Of a DNA stretch of 64,000 nt, positions 1 to 12,732 are shown piece by piece. Each line of letters begins with the position of its first letter. Position 1 is the first letter of the stretch. This DNA comes from Phycomyces blakesleeanus NRRL 1555(-). Its lineage: Eukaryota > Mucoromycota > Mucoromycetes > Mucorales > Phycomycetaceae. The notes under the pieces are model-generated. The model saw only the letters and a program-made list of their open reading frames with translations. It ran no database searches and was not told the DNA's origin. Made by a program: the position numbers and the translations under genes. Location of the stretch: positions 775,545-839,544 of the forward strand of contig NW_017265147.1 of NCBI RefSeq assembly GCF_001638985.1, in the 5' to 3' direction.

Positions 1-304
1 AACTAAAATAAATCGACGGTATATGATCCAAGGGCCAATAAGCTAAATACTGATTATAATTAAAGGAAGAAGTACATATTCATCTAGAATAAGATAAAGC
101 GGGTCTGTAAGGAATAGGATGAGCGGCTAAAGAAAATATTCCCCCGCAGCGGTTTATTAATTCCAGCTTTCTCCAGAAAAACCCCTCCTTTTATATTTAT
201 ATATATATATATATATTTGGTCCCCAACTTGCTTTGACCTTGTTCTTTCTATTATTATTATTATTTTTATTATTATTATATTTTAAAGATATACCTCGAA
301 TACC
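1..304. other. upstream intergenic region
   Basis: AT-rich sequence with a TA-dinucleotide run near 198-216 and an ATT-rich tract near 250-290, immediately upstream of the gluconokinase start. It is probably the promoter and leader of that gene. I see no other gene here. Confidence 0.5.
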
Positions 305-942
305 ATGGATCCTATGCCAATATTTGTTATGATGGGCACAGCCGGCTGTGGAAAGTCTAGTGTGGCTCTAGAGATGGAGAGTCGTTTGGGATGCTTATTT
401 ATCGAAGGAGATGAACTTCATCCCGCCTCCAACGTACAAAAGATGGCCAACGGTAAAATAGAAGAAGCATTTTCTTGTATTTACTCTGTTGACTCTTTGC
501 TTTTTTGTTTATATGTATAAAAGGCTACCCCTTAACCGACGAAGACCGTCTTCCCTGGTTGCGTACTATCCGCGATGTATTACTGGAAGAAGCCAAGAAG
601 CGTTATACTCATCAAGCTACCAGTGACGCCAGCCGGATTGGAGCCATTGTTACCTGTTCTTCGCTCCGGAAGATCTACAGAGACATCTTGTCTGATATAC
701 CTAGCCATCTTGCTACTGTCACATTCTGCTATCTTAAGGGTTCTCCTGAATTACTGGCTACTCGGATTGCCGCCCGTCAGAACCATTTTATGAAGCCTGG
801 CATGTTGCAGTCACAGCTCCAAGCATTAGAAGAACCCGATTCGACAAAGGAACGTGTGATTGTGGCTGATATTGGATTTCCTATAAAGGAGATTGTAGAT
901 AGTATTATGAGCCAAGCTAAAGAGCGTCATTTGCTGCCATAA
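305..942 (+). CDS. gluconokinase (gluconate kinase)
   Basis: Predicted to phosphorylate D-gluconate with ATP to 6-phosphogluconate, feeding the pentose phosphate pathway; expected to be cytosolic. Two exons (305-452 and 524-942) joined across a 71-nt GT-AG intron give 188 residues, a normal length for the GntK family. The P-loop GTAGCGKSS lies near residues 12-20, followed by the gluconokinase hallmarks GDELHP, PLTDEDRLPWL and HFMKPGMLQSQLQALEEP. The intron falls inside the conserved G-[YF]-P-L-T-D-x-D-R motif; removing it restores the motif exactly, which supports the splice. The start ATG is followed directly by the beta strand leading into the P-loop. Confidence 0.95.
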
Positions 943-1642
943 ACATGAAATGAAATTTTGGTGATGATGGGATACACAGTCTATATTACTTGATCTTGGT
1001 TGGTTTGAGAATCAAACAATCAAATTGAACCAGGCAATCCAATTGATAAGGGCAGTTGTAAAGAGGCATAGTACACGTTAATTATTGGTTTGATTGATGT
1101 AGGCATAATCTAAGGTTGGGTTGACTGTATTGTATTATTTAAATGAAACAGGATTAGATCAAGCACAACAACAATCAATTGCTTTATAGATGTATCCTGG
1201 ATTACGATAGATTGAGTCTTACCTTTCTATCTTACCTTCTGTACCTCTTTGTGCTCAACATGTGTTCAAACATGTGGCTCATACTTGATGTATATACAAC
1301 TGAAATATACTTTGGTTTTCAATGAAATCTTCTCTTTGCAGTAAGAGCAGACTCTTATATACTCTTCAAATATTCTCCGACTTATTAGTCTGTCGAGATA
1401 CCCCTCTAATCCTGTCGATCCATATTCTTTTGTTTGGTTGTATAGATATACGATTATTAAAGACAAACAGATTATCAAACGAAATAGAGAGTTGAAATTC
1501 CGATGACCAGAAAAAGGGCATTGTTTTCTGTCTTGGCAACCAGCCCATCTATATTTAACCATTTGTATTCCCAAGAATCCCCCTTCTATTCCTTTCCTTT
1601 CTCTCTTATTCTTTACTGATTTTCACTTTTTCAATTCTATAC
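943..1642. other. intergenic region between gluconokinase and the coiled-coil gene
   Basis: About 700 bp of AT-rich sequence. The last 70 bp before 1643 are strongly pyrimidine-rich, as in many fungal 5' leaders. Short open frames on the minus strand here have no recognisable content. No other gene seen. Confidence 0.5.
1550..1557 (+). promoter_or_regulatory. possible TATA box
   Basis: The octamer tatattta lies about 90 nt upstream of the ATG at 1643 and is followed by a CT-rich leader. Spacing fits a fungal promoter, but the motif is common in such AT-rich DNA. Confidence 0.3.
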
Positions 1643-2935
1643 ATGAACACCCTCACAATCGACTCTGAAAAGGCAGATGCAATCATTGGCCTTGTATCAA
1701 CCGGCAGAGTAGCAGGCGAGGCTAAAAGCCATAGTCCATCAGACGCACGCAAAATTGCCCTTCAGGCTCTTCAAAATATACAGCACACGGTCAAAGCTCG
1801 TCAAAAGAAAATGCTCGCTTACGATATCACTGCCGATTGTCTTGACCGTCATTACAAAGCCAAAATTTATGCCGCCCGGCAAAAACTGACAAACCTTGAG
1901 GTCAACTTGGCTGGTCTGACCCACGCCCTAGCTATCTTGCAGCAGACTCGCCGAGTATCCGAACGTGAGGTAACTGAGCATGAAGAAGTGCTAGAGCAGG
2001 CAAGAAACTATGCACAGCAGCGTCAGAACAAAAAATCCAAGCGTGAACAACAGTACAACCACTTTTACTTTGTTCCTCTAGTCTCTAGACAGTTTGAAAA
2101 TAAGTACAAGCGGGCGAGCGACAAAAATGCATTTGCTGAGGACCAAGTATGCAAAATTAGGAGCGCTATTGAGGAGTGTCAGGCAACAATCCGTGACACA
2201 GCCAAGGAACAAAAGTTGCGCCAGACTGAGTTTGAAGAAGAAACGAGTAAACGCGATATAATTGAACGGGACATCCGAGAGTCTGAAAATATGTTGGACC
2301 ACTTAGCCAAGGGACGCCAATTCTGGGGAGAGTTTGATACCTGTCAAGCTCACATCTTGATCGAATGTACCAAACAGATGGCCGCACTTTTTGGACATTC
2401 TGAAAAGAAGTCCAAGTCGCCGAAGCTACAACAAGAAAGAGATGAATGGATCAGCGTATTTCGTCTAGCATGCCTAAACTACGGTGAATGTGAACGCCAA
2501 GGTGAAGAACGATGGGGAAGTGGACTAAAAGCCGAATTTGTCTGTGCTCGCTGCAATGTACTTAAGGTTGAATGGCCTACACCCGACAAGGTCCGTCCTA
2601 ATGATCTACTGTGTGCCGAGTGCTACGAAGAGACACGAACGAGTATGATTATGGAGAAAAAAGTCAATAGTCTTGGAGGCAAGCTCGGCTTAGAAAGACC
2701 TCCTAATGTACGCATGGCATCCAAAGCATCGTTTATGTCTTCGGTGTCAACAAACACAAATAATTCTGGCCGGTCACAGAGTTCGTTTTTAGCAGAATCA
2801 AAACCAGCTGTGAAGAAGATGCTCAAGACACTCTTTCACAAAAAGTCACAAGCTCTATGCAATGATTCACTTCAAAATGGGCAATCCATGAATGGGTACA
2901 GCAATAACAGCCAACACCAATCCATGATGACATAA
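1643..2935 (+). CDS. unrecognised coiled-coil protein with C-terminal CxxC pair
   Basis: A single uninterrupted frame of 430 residues, unusual here because neighbouring genes have introns. I do not recognise the family. Residues about 40-235 are rich in K, E, Q and R with heptad-like spacing and should form long helices or coiled coils. A short hydrophobic stretch (HFYFVPLVSRQF) interrupts them near residue 140. A C-terminal segment has CARC near residue 299 and CAEC near 324, a CxxC-x22-CxxC arrangement that could bind one zinc ion. The last 80 residues are Ser/Asn/Gln-rich and probably disordered. There is no signal peptide or clear membrane segment. The gene is real by length, codon content and a pyrimidine-rich leader; its function is unknown. 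Confidence 0.8.
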   Translation: MNTLTIDSEKADAIIGLVSTGRVAGEAKSHSPSDARKIALQALQNIQHTVKARQKKMLAYDITADCLDRHYKAKIYAARQKLTNLEVNLAGLTHALAILQQTRRVSEREVTEHEEVLEQARNYAQQRQNKKSKREQQYNHFYFVPLVSRQFENKYKRASDKNAFAEDQVCKIRSAIEECQATIRDTAKEQKLRQTEFEEETSKRDIIERDIRESENMLDHLAKGRQFWGEFDTCQAHILIECTKQMAALFGHSEKKSKSPKLQQERDEWISVFRLACLNYGECERQGEERWGSGLKAEFVCARCNVLKVEWPTPDKVRPNDLLCAECYEETRTSMIMEKKVNSLGGKLGLERPPNVRMASKASFMSSVSTNTNNSGRSQSSFLAESKPAVKKMLKTLFHKKSQALCNDSLQNGQSMNGYSNNSQHQSMMT

Positions 2936-5814
2936 CTATTATATATATATATATATATGTAAAAGTAGAATTTTGAGTTTCGGGTCAAAACAAACAAACA
3001 AACAAACAAACAGATAAACATACATACATATACATACATACATATCCCCTAATTAATATTTCCCATAATATATGGGAAGCATCATTTAATAGCATATAAC
3101 TTGATTGTTCTTTTTTTTTTCTAGTATACAAAGAGACTTAATTTCATATTTATAATGGCCAATAAAGAAGTTTATTAGTAAAAACTTGAATTATATTGGA
3201 CTTGCACTCCTAGCATATGAAACATATTTAAGTGTTTTAATTTGTTTGTATTCATTCTTATGTCTGATGTGTATATTGGCGAGTAAGTTATATTATCCCT
3301 TAAGATTCCAGTCCAGCACATGGGCTAATCGTAATCTCACTTTTATAAAAGCAAAATTATATATATGATTCGAGTGGTCAAAAGCTTACCTATCGATGAG
3401 ACAAGGTTAATTTGTTCTGTAAAAATATTTAATCAATTATTTCAAGTAAATGCTACGTAATTTTTTTTTTGTGTATTTAAAGTTCTTTGGCCATAACTTA
3501 TCTTTTGTTAATCAAAAGAGCTCATATTTTTTCATCCTTTTGATTCTTAATTGAGTCTTAGCACACTATGTTTACCGTATATAATTCCAAGAAATGTGGT
3601 AACAGAACATGAGCTTAAGATTAATAATCTCCTTAATTATGCATATTTATATCAATGTTTTAGATACATAAATGCTTTCAAATACTATACACAATAATTG
3701 ATAGTGTAGATTAATTAATGAGCACCTTTAATGACAATATATTCAGGCTTTACAACGACCAATGAATTTCATACGACTCTTATATTTGTTTGTTTTTGTT
3801 AATAAAAAAAAAGATATTACATATTTTAATATATAATCAATGTAATAAAATGAGCTGCTTAACTGTATAAGTATATATCTTATTATCATTACTATTATCA
3901 TTAATTATAAAATAACGAGTCTGTTAATATTTAGTAGCTAAGAAGGGTTCCTACAACAGCTATAGCTTATGTATCAGAAAACCTTCAATAAAATGTATAT
4001 CAACGGCTCATATGTACATATGTTTTTATTTTATGGCTTTTAGTCACAATTGTATTAAAGAAACAGATCATGCTTGGCTGTCTCCAATAAATGCCAATCG
4101 TGTTGTACTTATAGCTAAGTTTTAGATAAAAGCTAAAGACAGGAACATGGTTTTTACAGCTTTACAAAGCCTATCAAAATTACTTGTTTTAAATAAAACT
4201 CATCATACCTGTCAAATAATAATACATACTGTCTATATCTCATTTTGAAAAAAAGGAAGTTTACAAGTTATGTTTGTTCAATTTGTTTCAATTTTTGTAT
4301 TAATTGAACTATCATACTAAAGACTGATCGCCATTATTTTCTTAAGCGTTACTTGAAGGTTTTAAGGCTTTAAAATCTACATTAAGTAACCAGCTTCACA
4401 CACAAACATTTATATATCTTTTTTAAAAGAAACTATTCAAAAACGTAAATGACCATCTATAATTTTCTCATACACGCAACAAGAAACATCAAAAGTAAAA
4501 AGAGGTATTCTTGCTATGTTCAACCCAAAATTCCGAGAAAATAAGTATTTAGTAAAAGTACGAGTATGTATTTTGGATATCAATGTTTAACCCATGGTCT
4601 ATTTCTAGAGTAACATGGATCAAATAAGTAACCCAAGATATTAGGATATCGTTTTAATCTAATCTATATCAAATTGATATATGCAAGAGCCCTAACTTAT
4701 TGCTTTAAAAATAGCCGTATAAAAACCCACATCAATGTCAATTATCTTATTCAAATGTGAGCAAATCATAATTGACTTTAATAGAAAATCTTGAGAATAA
4801 TTTGGACACTTTTTTTTTGGTCTATTGGAAATCTAAATAACATACTAGTAAAAATCAATTGAAAGCAATATGCAAGAACAGTAGAAAATTGTTACTATAG
4901 GTGTTTATAAAGGATACAATTTACAAGTATCCCACATCGTTTGGCTCTATTTATGAAAAATAAAGATAAGGATAACTCTTATTGCACTTGTTTGATGTTT
5001 TTTTTATCAGTACATAAATTATACCCTTTTTAAAGTGGTTTTTGTGCATATATCTATACTATGAGATATATATATATTTACGTCTTACCATAGCTATACC
5101 AGCACAATATTCTCTATTACACATAAATGTATTTAAACATTGATTGTACCTTGAAAGATTATGTATATGGTTTAGGGTATTATCAAGATACCCCCATTTG
5201 GTATTTTAGTAAAGCAAAAAAAAAGAGAAAGAGAGAGAGAGAGTGAATGATATTACAAGCAATTGTCAGAATATGATAGGGTCTCTCCCAACCCCTGACA
5301 AACTATTGATATCTTTACTTGTATGCTCATCTTTATCTTAAAAAATAATTCTATTAGAGTGGATGTGATATCCGACAAGAATTATAGCTACATTTGCAAA
5401 CATCATCCTTTCTTTTTGATTTGTTAAATAAAAGCTAGTTATACGTTAGTTTCTTTCCTAAATAATTGTTCTGTCTAATTGAAATATCTAATGAAAATTT
5501 GTGTATACAGCCAATCGTTGTTTCTGTCATATGGGTAGACGTTCTTTTGATTTGATTTTCATATGATCTACAAACACCAGTTAATGCTTACTGCATGCTA
5601 CTTTGTGCCCCAAACAATACATGACTGCATGTTATCTTCCACAGAATATTTATAATATATGTCAGCATAGTTCTATAGCGGGATAAATATCGAATATCAC
5701 ATATTATACAAGAGCGCGAACCCCATTGCGGATTAAGTAAAAAAAAATTGTATGGTAAAAGATGAAATATACGAATAAAGAAACCCTCGATAATCAATGG
5801 CTAGATGAGATGAT
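2936..5814. other. 2.9-kb AT-rich intergenic region
   Basis: Non-coding by eye. It contains a TA run (2941-2958), an AAAC tetranucleotide tract (about 2984-3011), a CATA tract (about 3018-3042) and a short GA run near 5228-5242. The 60-residue frame at 3186 is low complexity with no gene-like features. I found no RNA gene or transposon signature. Confidence 0.5.
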
Positions 5815-6789
5815 CTAGCAGCTGCAAGTCTCATACGATCTGTCTTCTTGAGCATCTTCAGATCCTGACGTCACTCTGATAGTAGAAGGACTTTGGCTCT
5901 TTTGTCTCAATGCCGGAGTCTCGATGATCTTGGATAACGAATGAGTTTAATGGATTTCGTATACATCTATAGAATATATAAAGAATCAAACAACAGGTTC
6001 TTACCTTTATTACGAGCTCTTCGAATGCTTCCTTTACGCCCATATTGGTTTTTGCACTGCATTCCACAAAGAGACTTTGCAATTTGCGTGCCAATTCTGA
6101 ACCCTCCCTGTGCGATACCACTCTTGAGGACTCCTACTTGCGTGATCAGCAGTCATAAAAAGGGGTTCTCGGGTGACCCCAAAAGTAAAAGGAAAGGAAA
6201 GAGGTTATATACTCATAATTTACCTTGTCAACCTTGTTGCCTACAATCATCTTCACAACATCCGGACTTGAGCAATAAGTATTAACCTCATTCCACCATG
6301 TGTGTAGTGCATCGAACGTCTCGCGGTTGCTCACGTCATAAACTAATAAAGATTTAGCTCTTTCATTCCTAATTAATTACCGTTTCAAAGCCTACCCAAA
6401 ATAACACCCTGTGCACCACGGTAATATGACGACGTCAGGGTTCTAAATCGCTCTTGTCCAGCAGTATCCTAAAGTAAAGTGACTCAGCCCATGTCTCCAT
6501 TACAATAAAAAACTAACCCAGATCGTCAACTTGTAAGACTGGCCATCGACTTGCATCATGTTAACTTTGAAATCAACACCTAAAATACATATATACATAT
6601 ATATATAGTTAGTATCTCAGTTTTCTTTAATAGAAAAAAAGGAAGAATATTGAATAGCATACCAATCGTGGCTGATACTTCTTCTTGTGGTAAAAAGGTA
6701 TCGTCAGTGAATCGCAACAGAAGAGAACTCTTGCCGACATTTGAGTTTCCAATCAACAATAATTTTAATGTAGGAGTATCGGTTGACAT
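5815..6789 (-). CDS. Rab18-family small GTPase
   Basis: Membrane-trafficking GTPase; in animals Rab18 acts at lipid droplets and in ER-Golgi traffic. Six exons read from high to low coordinate (6663-6789, 6518-6579, 6396-6468, 6224-6342, 6005-6133, 5815-5928) give 207 residues with every junction in phase. Seen: P-loop GNSNVGKSS (residues 14-22), switch region SATIGVDFKVN, WDTAGQERFRTL, YYRGAQGVILVYDV, GNKVDK and ECSAKTN (G5). The tail ends in CSC, a double-cysteine geranylgeranylation signal. Assignment to Rab18 rests on LLLRFTDDTF, FKVNMMQVDG, the EVNTYCSSPDVV insert and EELVIKIIETPAL, which track the animal Rab18 pattern rather than Rab1/Rab8. The final exon start was chosen because it yields both the conserved ETPAL motif and the CSC terminus. 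Confidence 0.92.
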
Positions 6790-8413
6790 TATGAGATTTA
6801 AGCGAAAGAAAGGTGTTTGGGAAAAACAAATGGAAATGGTGTAATTTTAGAGCTGTGCAACAGAAGGGGGAGTAGAAATAGAAGTGGGAGCAGAGGGGTG
6901 GGGGATCAGTTCCAAGGTAAAAGATATTAAGATTTCCTTATGCAGCTGGTACCCACAGTAGCCTTACCAAACGAGAATAGCTCGGTTAATATAATCCCCG
7001 ATGTCAACGGCATATCCCAGCGCGAATATATCCATGGTAATGTATGTATATATAAATAAAAATCGAGACTACCAAGTAATACACTATACAATACCTAAAA
7101 ATCAATTTAATTTTAGAGATTTTCTTTAAGATATATCAAAAAGGTTGTAGCTTAGGAAGATAAACTAAACTTGATTTTACATTTCATCCACTAACGTTTA
7201 AGCTTTATTGGAGATGTTATCTATTTCATAAGGTTCTCACCGTATAATTACTTATATTTACATGATTTTAAAAGACCTTGGTCACAAAAAGAAAATATAT
7301 TCTATAATTATATTTTTCTGCTTACTGGAAAGTAGTATCTGCATATTCTTTATTAGTTTCGTTTTTTTATTCAAGATATGACTTTTACTTTTGAACGCAT
7401 TGTTATGAACGAGTCCTTTATTTTATATATTAAAAAATACAACGAAGACTCGATATGTCAAAAACATAGAGGAACAAAAAGACTAAAATCGGTATGCTAT
7501 AGTTTTTTTCATTTACAAAAAAAAATACATTCAAATAACTAGGATTCGTAAAGAAATATTGTTTCATTATGAAAGATGCTTACCCATAATTTTTTTTCTT
7601 TTGCATTTATTTAATAATTCAGTGTAGTTGAGCACTAAGTTTTGACCAAATTTATATATATATATTATTAAGTCCAATGTATTTTTTTTAATTCACTTTC
7701 CATTAGTTTACCAACAATATACTGAATTTTCATCATATTGAATAGTCCATGTCAATTTCAATTTAAGAAAGATAGCAATGTCAGTATGTAACCATAATTG
7801 AGCATTCAGTTATAATGAGTTTCTCCTTCAAATGATAAAAAATATTATAGGTTTATTTCTTTTTTTGATTATCAAGCTATTGCTTCGCACAGTTTGATAG
7901 GGGCAATATTAAATGTGGAGATACTTTGGAGGGTTGCAAGAGTATGACTTTGACAGTTTCCCAGTATTAAACCAGCTCACTATAGAAAAAATTCTATATT
8001 CAATTTGGGACTGGATTTTATATTCACACCCTATAAAGTTTATATTGATTATCTCTTAAAATTCACTGTAATATTCATACATAGTATAATGAGTATGCTT
8101 TACTTTATATATCTGAAGCCAAGAGAACTTTTTATTGTTATATATAGCTATACGGTTTAATAAAATAAGGCAGGACACACTGCAGTATACACTAGTCTTC
8201 TTGCTTTCAGGGTATTATATGGAGTCTATTTATTCATTTAATTAAAAAGTATTGTAAACATAATATGTTTTAGTATTTATAATTTTATATACCACATTGC
8301 TTTTCTTTTTTTCCTTTTTTTTTTTAAGAAAAATTATATATATATTTATATGTATACCAAAATGCAATAGAACAATGTGTTATGTGTAGATATCGGCCAA
8401 CACCGACGAATTT
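6790..8413. other. intergenic region between Rab18 and Rcl1 genes
   Basis: About 1.6 kb, very AT-rich. It holds the promoter of the minus-strand Rab18 gene at the left (purine-rich leader about 6800-6910) and the 3' region of the Rcl1 gene at the right. No coding or RNA gene signature seen. Confidence 0.5.
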
Positions 8414-9880
8414 CTAGGTAGTCTTCTTGTTGTGGTTAACATATCCAATGCCAACACAGGTCATCAGGATAGTGTTTGAGGATTCCTCTGGTTGTATCTT
8501 GAAGGAAACCCCAAAGAAGTCCTTGAGATCGCGCAAAAATTGGATGCTAATAAACATGCGGAAGCCATGATAATAAGAACTCAAAGAATTTATGAACCAA
8601 TGTAGTTAATTTATAAACTTACGTGAATGGGGAGAGTTGTCCCACCCGCACCTTGCCAACATCTTCAGGTGACAAAACCATTAACAGAAGATTCAACCAT
8701 TGACTTGCTGTATCAATACATCCGCCCTTTTGGATCTCATTAAGCAATAATCTAGCGGCAACAACACCAACATCTTCTGGAGTCTGTCCAGGCTCAGCTG
8801 CCTTCTCTGCAGACAAAAGAGCACCCTTTGTTGTTTCTGCTACCAGAGACAGAGCAAAACCAGGAGACCTAATTCACATGTCTATCAGCGGTCTTGCATC
8901 TGACAATCAAGCCCTCTTTTATAGTTTCTTACTTTCCACTCTCGGCTCCCTTGTATACGTCAGTGTAAATGTAAATATCAGGAATATACCGGTTCAACAC
9001 AGAGCGTGCAGATTCAACTAGACGGTTGGCAGTCTGTGGTGATACACGAGTACAGTACGCAATACCACGAATACGCTTAATTCTACCCTCTTCTGTGAAC
9101 TGAACTGGCTTTAACTGACGAACACAATTACAAGTGAACATGACCTCTCCTCCACCTAATGGTGGTGCTCCTCTCTTTGAAATCTGTGTGGCGTTTAATA
9201 ATCCATGCTGTCAAATACTCTTTTCTTGTTTTATTTACCTTGAGTTCCACATTCTCCTCAATACCAAATCGCTTCAATTGAGGTAACAAAACTGTCCGAA
9301 CGCTATCCATCTAAAACCAAAATTAATATGCGTTATAGTTCTTGCCACAAAATAAAAAAAATCTATTCATTACATTATTTCCTTACCGAAATATCAATGT
9401 GATCGGTTGTGATTCCCTGTAGGGTCAGAACAAATGGCAATTTGGAAAATGGAGCAAGTGCAATCATAGGTTCCAAGAAATATGCTATGCTCCTATCTGT
9501 GCCGCAATCGTGTTCCACACGTCCTCCCTGAATACCTCCAGGTCTATATACGATCGAGGTACCTTAATTAAGTGCATCAGTGCCAAGTTCTACTTTTATC
9601 AAGCGTTGATAATACCTGTGTAACTGATCTCGATCGTCGATCCGTTGGTTACTTTCTCAAGCAATTTAAGAAAGCTTGCTTCGTATTCTATAGACCCAAA
9701 AAAAGAAAGAAGAGGATGTCAGGCTTTGGTATACAAATAATACAATTAATTACCTTTCAGACCAGGATTTTCGTCATTAGAGCGGATCTTGTCAATGCGA
9801 ACTGTCTTTCCGCTAAGTGTTGCTAGTATCAGGCGCTGTCTTAGGTAGTTGTGGCCTTCGTATCGTACTAATTTGCTCAT
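8414..9880 (-). CDS. RCL1: RNA 3'-terminal phosphate cyclase-like protein Rcl1
   Basis: Nucleolar ribosome-biogenesis factor; in yeast Rcl1 works with Bms1 in early 18S pre-rRNA processing. Seven exons (9754-9880, 9616-9687, 9387-9562, 9239-9310, 8933-9183, 8623-8868, 8414-8546) join in phase to 358 residues, close to the family norm of about 370. Seen: LVRYEGHNYLRQRLILATLSG at the start, VYRPGGIQGGRVEHDC, GAPPLGGGEVMFTC, RIKRIRGIAYCTRVSPQ, RYIPDIYIYTD, GFALSLVAETT, GGCIDTASQ and a C-terminal CVGIGYVNHNKK. The GRVEHDC segment matches the Rcl1 branch rather than active RtcA cyclases. It is divergent from the PI31 gene across 1.2 kb. Confidence 0.95.
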
Positions 9881-11093
9881 TATTCTTAATTGAAATACAA
9901 AAGTGCCTTGAAACGCTCTTTTTTTTTATGAGCTTGACCATGAAGCAGTCACTGCCTGTCTTAGTCTATCTTAAGTGGTGGCTTAGGTAGTTAGATTTAA
10001 CAGGTTTAGGCTTATATAAACTTTTTTAGAAAGTCTTTAGAGCGGTCTAATGATATTTCTTGTACAAACACCCGAGATTTCTATGCGAATTCTTTACTAT
10101 TAAAGGTGCAATATTCGTATAAATGGCTATCAAGCAATAAGGAATATCGTTAAAGTGCGGATCAGCAGTAGAAAGGAACACCGTAAATTCCCCAATCAGC
10201 AAAGAGAGTCACAATGAATTCGATTTGAGTGTGAGTTTGTTACACTTAGTGAAGGGAACAAAAAAAAACCACTAGAAAGCATGGACTCGATGGACGTTTA
10301 TGCGTTTTAAATACCCAGATTCTAACTAGACTTTCTTTTGAGCTAAAGCATTGTTAAAGAAATTTATGCTAAATTGTCTATAATTTATGGCAATTTCAAC
10401 CAAAATAACTCTAATGTAAGAACAATTACTGCAATTTGTCCTGTTCTCTAATGTATGACTTCTCTGAAGTTCCCAAAAGTGCTCTGATTTTACTCGGAGA
10501 CATTTATTTCGCCATTGGCTTTAAATTACTTCCATTTTAGCCGTCCCGAAATTGCTCCAAGATTTACCCTTCTCTAAATACCACCCAGGTACACTGGTCT
10601 TTTTCTTTCTTTAAAAAGCTTATGAAGAGGCTACACAATAAAGATAAGAGGCGTTATATGATTATAAAGTCAAAAATAAACCCAATTGGCATGTTTATTT
10701 GGTATATATTTCATCTATTTCGTAAATTCATCCTCTGATAAAGGATTTAAAGACTCCAGGTTCTAGATAATCTAAATTAATGCTATTATCGTAACTGTCG
10801 GCAATACTGAAGGTTTCTATCTTAATACTGTGTAAAAAGATGTATTGAAGAAGAAACATTATGGGGTATACGTAATGAGTTTATTCCACGCTATAGTTGA
10901 TGTTAACCTTTGTGACTCGCCTTTCTGAATAGAGATATACCATTGCCGCAGTAGAAAGAGTATCGATGATGTATGATTGGATAGGACAATTAATTTCAAG
11001 CAGCCACCGTGTGCAGTAGTGACGAATACAAGACCTAGAAAACACCAGATAACACATTAAATTCCTTTTTCTTACTTTAAACTATATTCAACA
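9881..11093. other. divergent promoter region between Rcl1 and PI31 genes
   Basis: About 1.2 kb lying between two outward-facing starts, so it should carry both promoters. A slightly more GC-rich patch near 10500-10600 has no sustained frame. No RNA gene or repeat recognised. Confidence 0.5.
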
Positions 11094-12559
11094 ATGACTA
11101 CAAAAGAATTTGATACTTCTTCTGTCCTAAATGTTCTGGAGAAATCTGTCAATGGATCCCTTCAATCGCCACAAGATGCTTTAGCTGCAGCAGTACATGC
11201 AATTATGCTTAGTGCGGGATTCAAGCTTAGCGAACCCAGTAAAGGTAATAAATGAAAACCGACGTTACATTTTGTTTTGGAATAGTTTTGGAATAGAAAA
11301 GCTATATTGAATACATAAAATAACTTTATTTTGTTTCTTTGCATATGGATAAATAAAATATCTTATAATAAATTCATATCATATGGCTATATCTCTACAA
11401 AGAGGATAAGGATGGGCAAAGCAAATTGCTCGCAGGATGGAACTCTCTAGGACCCAATTACTATGGGTACTTTTATGATCTTCAGGATTCTGGTTCAACT
11501 TGCGAAATAAAAGGAGTCAAGATTGGACATCGCTTCGTTGTGCTTGGACTGAATGGGGTAAAAAAAATACGGATTATCTGATGTAAAGCCGAGAAGAATG
11601 GAAGAGTCAATTCTGATTGCGTTTCTTTAGGATGAGACTGTTGTTCTTGATATTCCTGTTAAAGAGTATACGTCGGAATCATCATTTCCCATTGAGACAT
11701 CAAGCAAGGATTTAGGGTCTGCATTCATTTCAGCAGAGAAATTTGAGGATCTTATTCACCTTTTCAAGACCCATATTTTGCATAAACTAACCTCAGGTTC
11801 CACAAACTCGGGCTATGAAAATACAAGGTAGAAATTTTAAATTTATAATAGCTTTAGACTTTATTACAAAAAGAGAAAAAAACATGGTCTAAATCAAAAC
11901 GTTCATTAGATCAGGCAGACAGGAAGGTTTCCCAAGAAACAACCAGCAGCAATCAGACGATATTCCAGTCTTTTCTTCTTTACAGGATAACTCACGCCCA
12001 GGGTAAGTGTGCAAGAAAGTTAAACACGACTAATAAACACCATGTATTGTAGTCGTGAAAACCCTTTTAGCGTTGGTCGATCAGATATCGATCCTCTTGG
12101 AGGTCATCATATCCCTGGGTAATATTAATTCATAATAAAGCAAAATATACTCTTACGCATCATATTACCCACAGACCAGGAGATGGCACGTACGTAGGAC
12201 CTTCTCACCCAATGTATAGCCACCGACACGATCAAGAAAATTCTAACATTTTCGGTGGCCCTCAAACATTACCCAGGTAAGTCGTCTGAAACCCTTGTTG
12301 AGGAAGAAAATTTTAAAGCTAATAATTTAATGTGTGAATGTTCCAGGGGGGCTGTTCCTCCAGGTGCACGCTTTGATCCTATTGGTCCTTTTGGAAACCC
12401 TCCCGGAAGAGGTGGTCTTGGTGGACCTCGTCGTGGTTTCGGTGGCGAACCTGATAACGATGAAATGTCTCCTCCTGTAAGTACTATATTACTGTGTAAA
12501 AGATCTTATAATTCTCACATTTATTGCCTTTCTAGGGCTTCAATAACATGTTCATGTAA
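11094..12559 (+). CDS. proteasome regulator PI31-like protein
   Basis: Binds the 20S proteasome and regulates its assembly or transport. Eight exons (11094-11244, 11403-11557, 11631-11827, 11910-12002, 12053-12118, 12175-12276, 12347-12476, 12536-12559) give 305 residues with all phases consistent. The N-terminal half (about residues 10-165) fits the FP-type fold shared by PI31 and Fbxo7, with the core GWNSLGPNYYGYFYDLQDSG. The C-terminal half is Gly/Pro-rich and carries PPGARFDPIGPFG, a PI31 hallmark. The last exon is only 24 nt and encodes GFNNMFM plus stop. The terminal M-F-M sits where PI31 proteins carry a hydrophobic-Tyr-X tail, here with Phe in place of Tyr. The next gene starts 174 bp downstream on the same strand. 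Confidence 0.88.
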
Positions 12560-12732
12560 ATCAAATACCACTTGATCAAAATGTAGTTAAACGCATGGCT
12601 TTGGTGGAACTTTTTTTTATCCTTAAGAAGCGATGCCATTCAAAGATATTGCTACGTCAGCAACACTTTGCATTTCAAAAATAATAAAAACCTTTATCAA
12701 AAAATGAATCGTGTCTTCTTTATCTTATCTAA

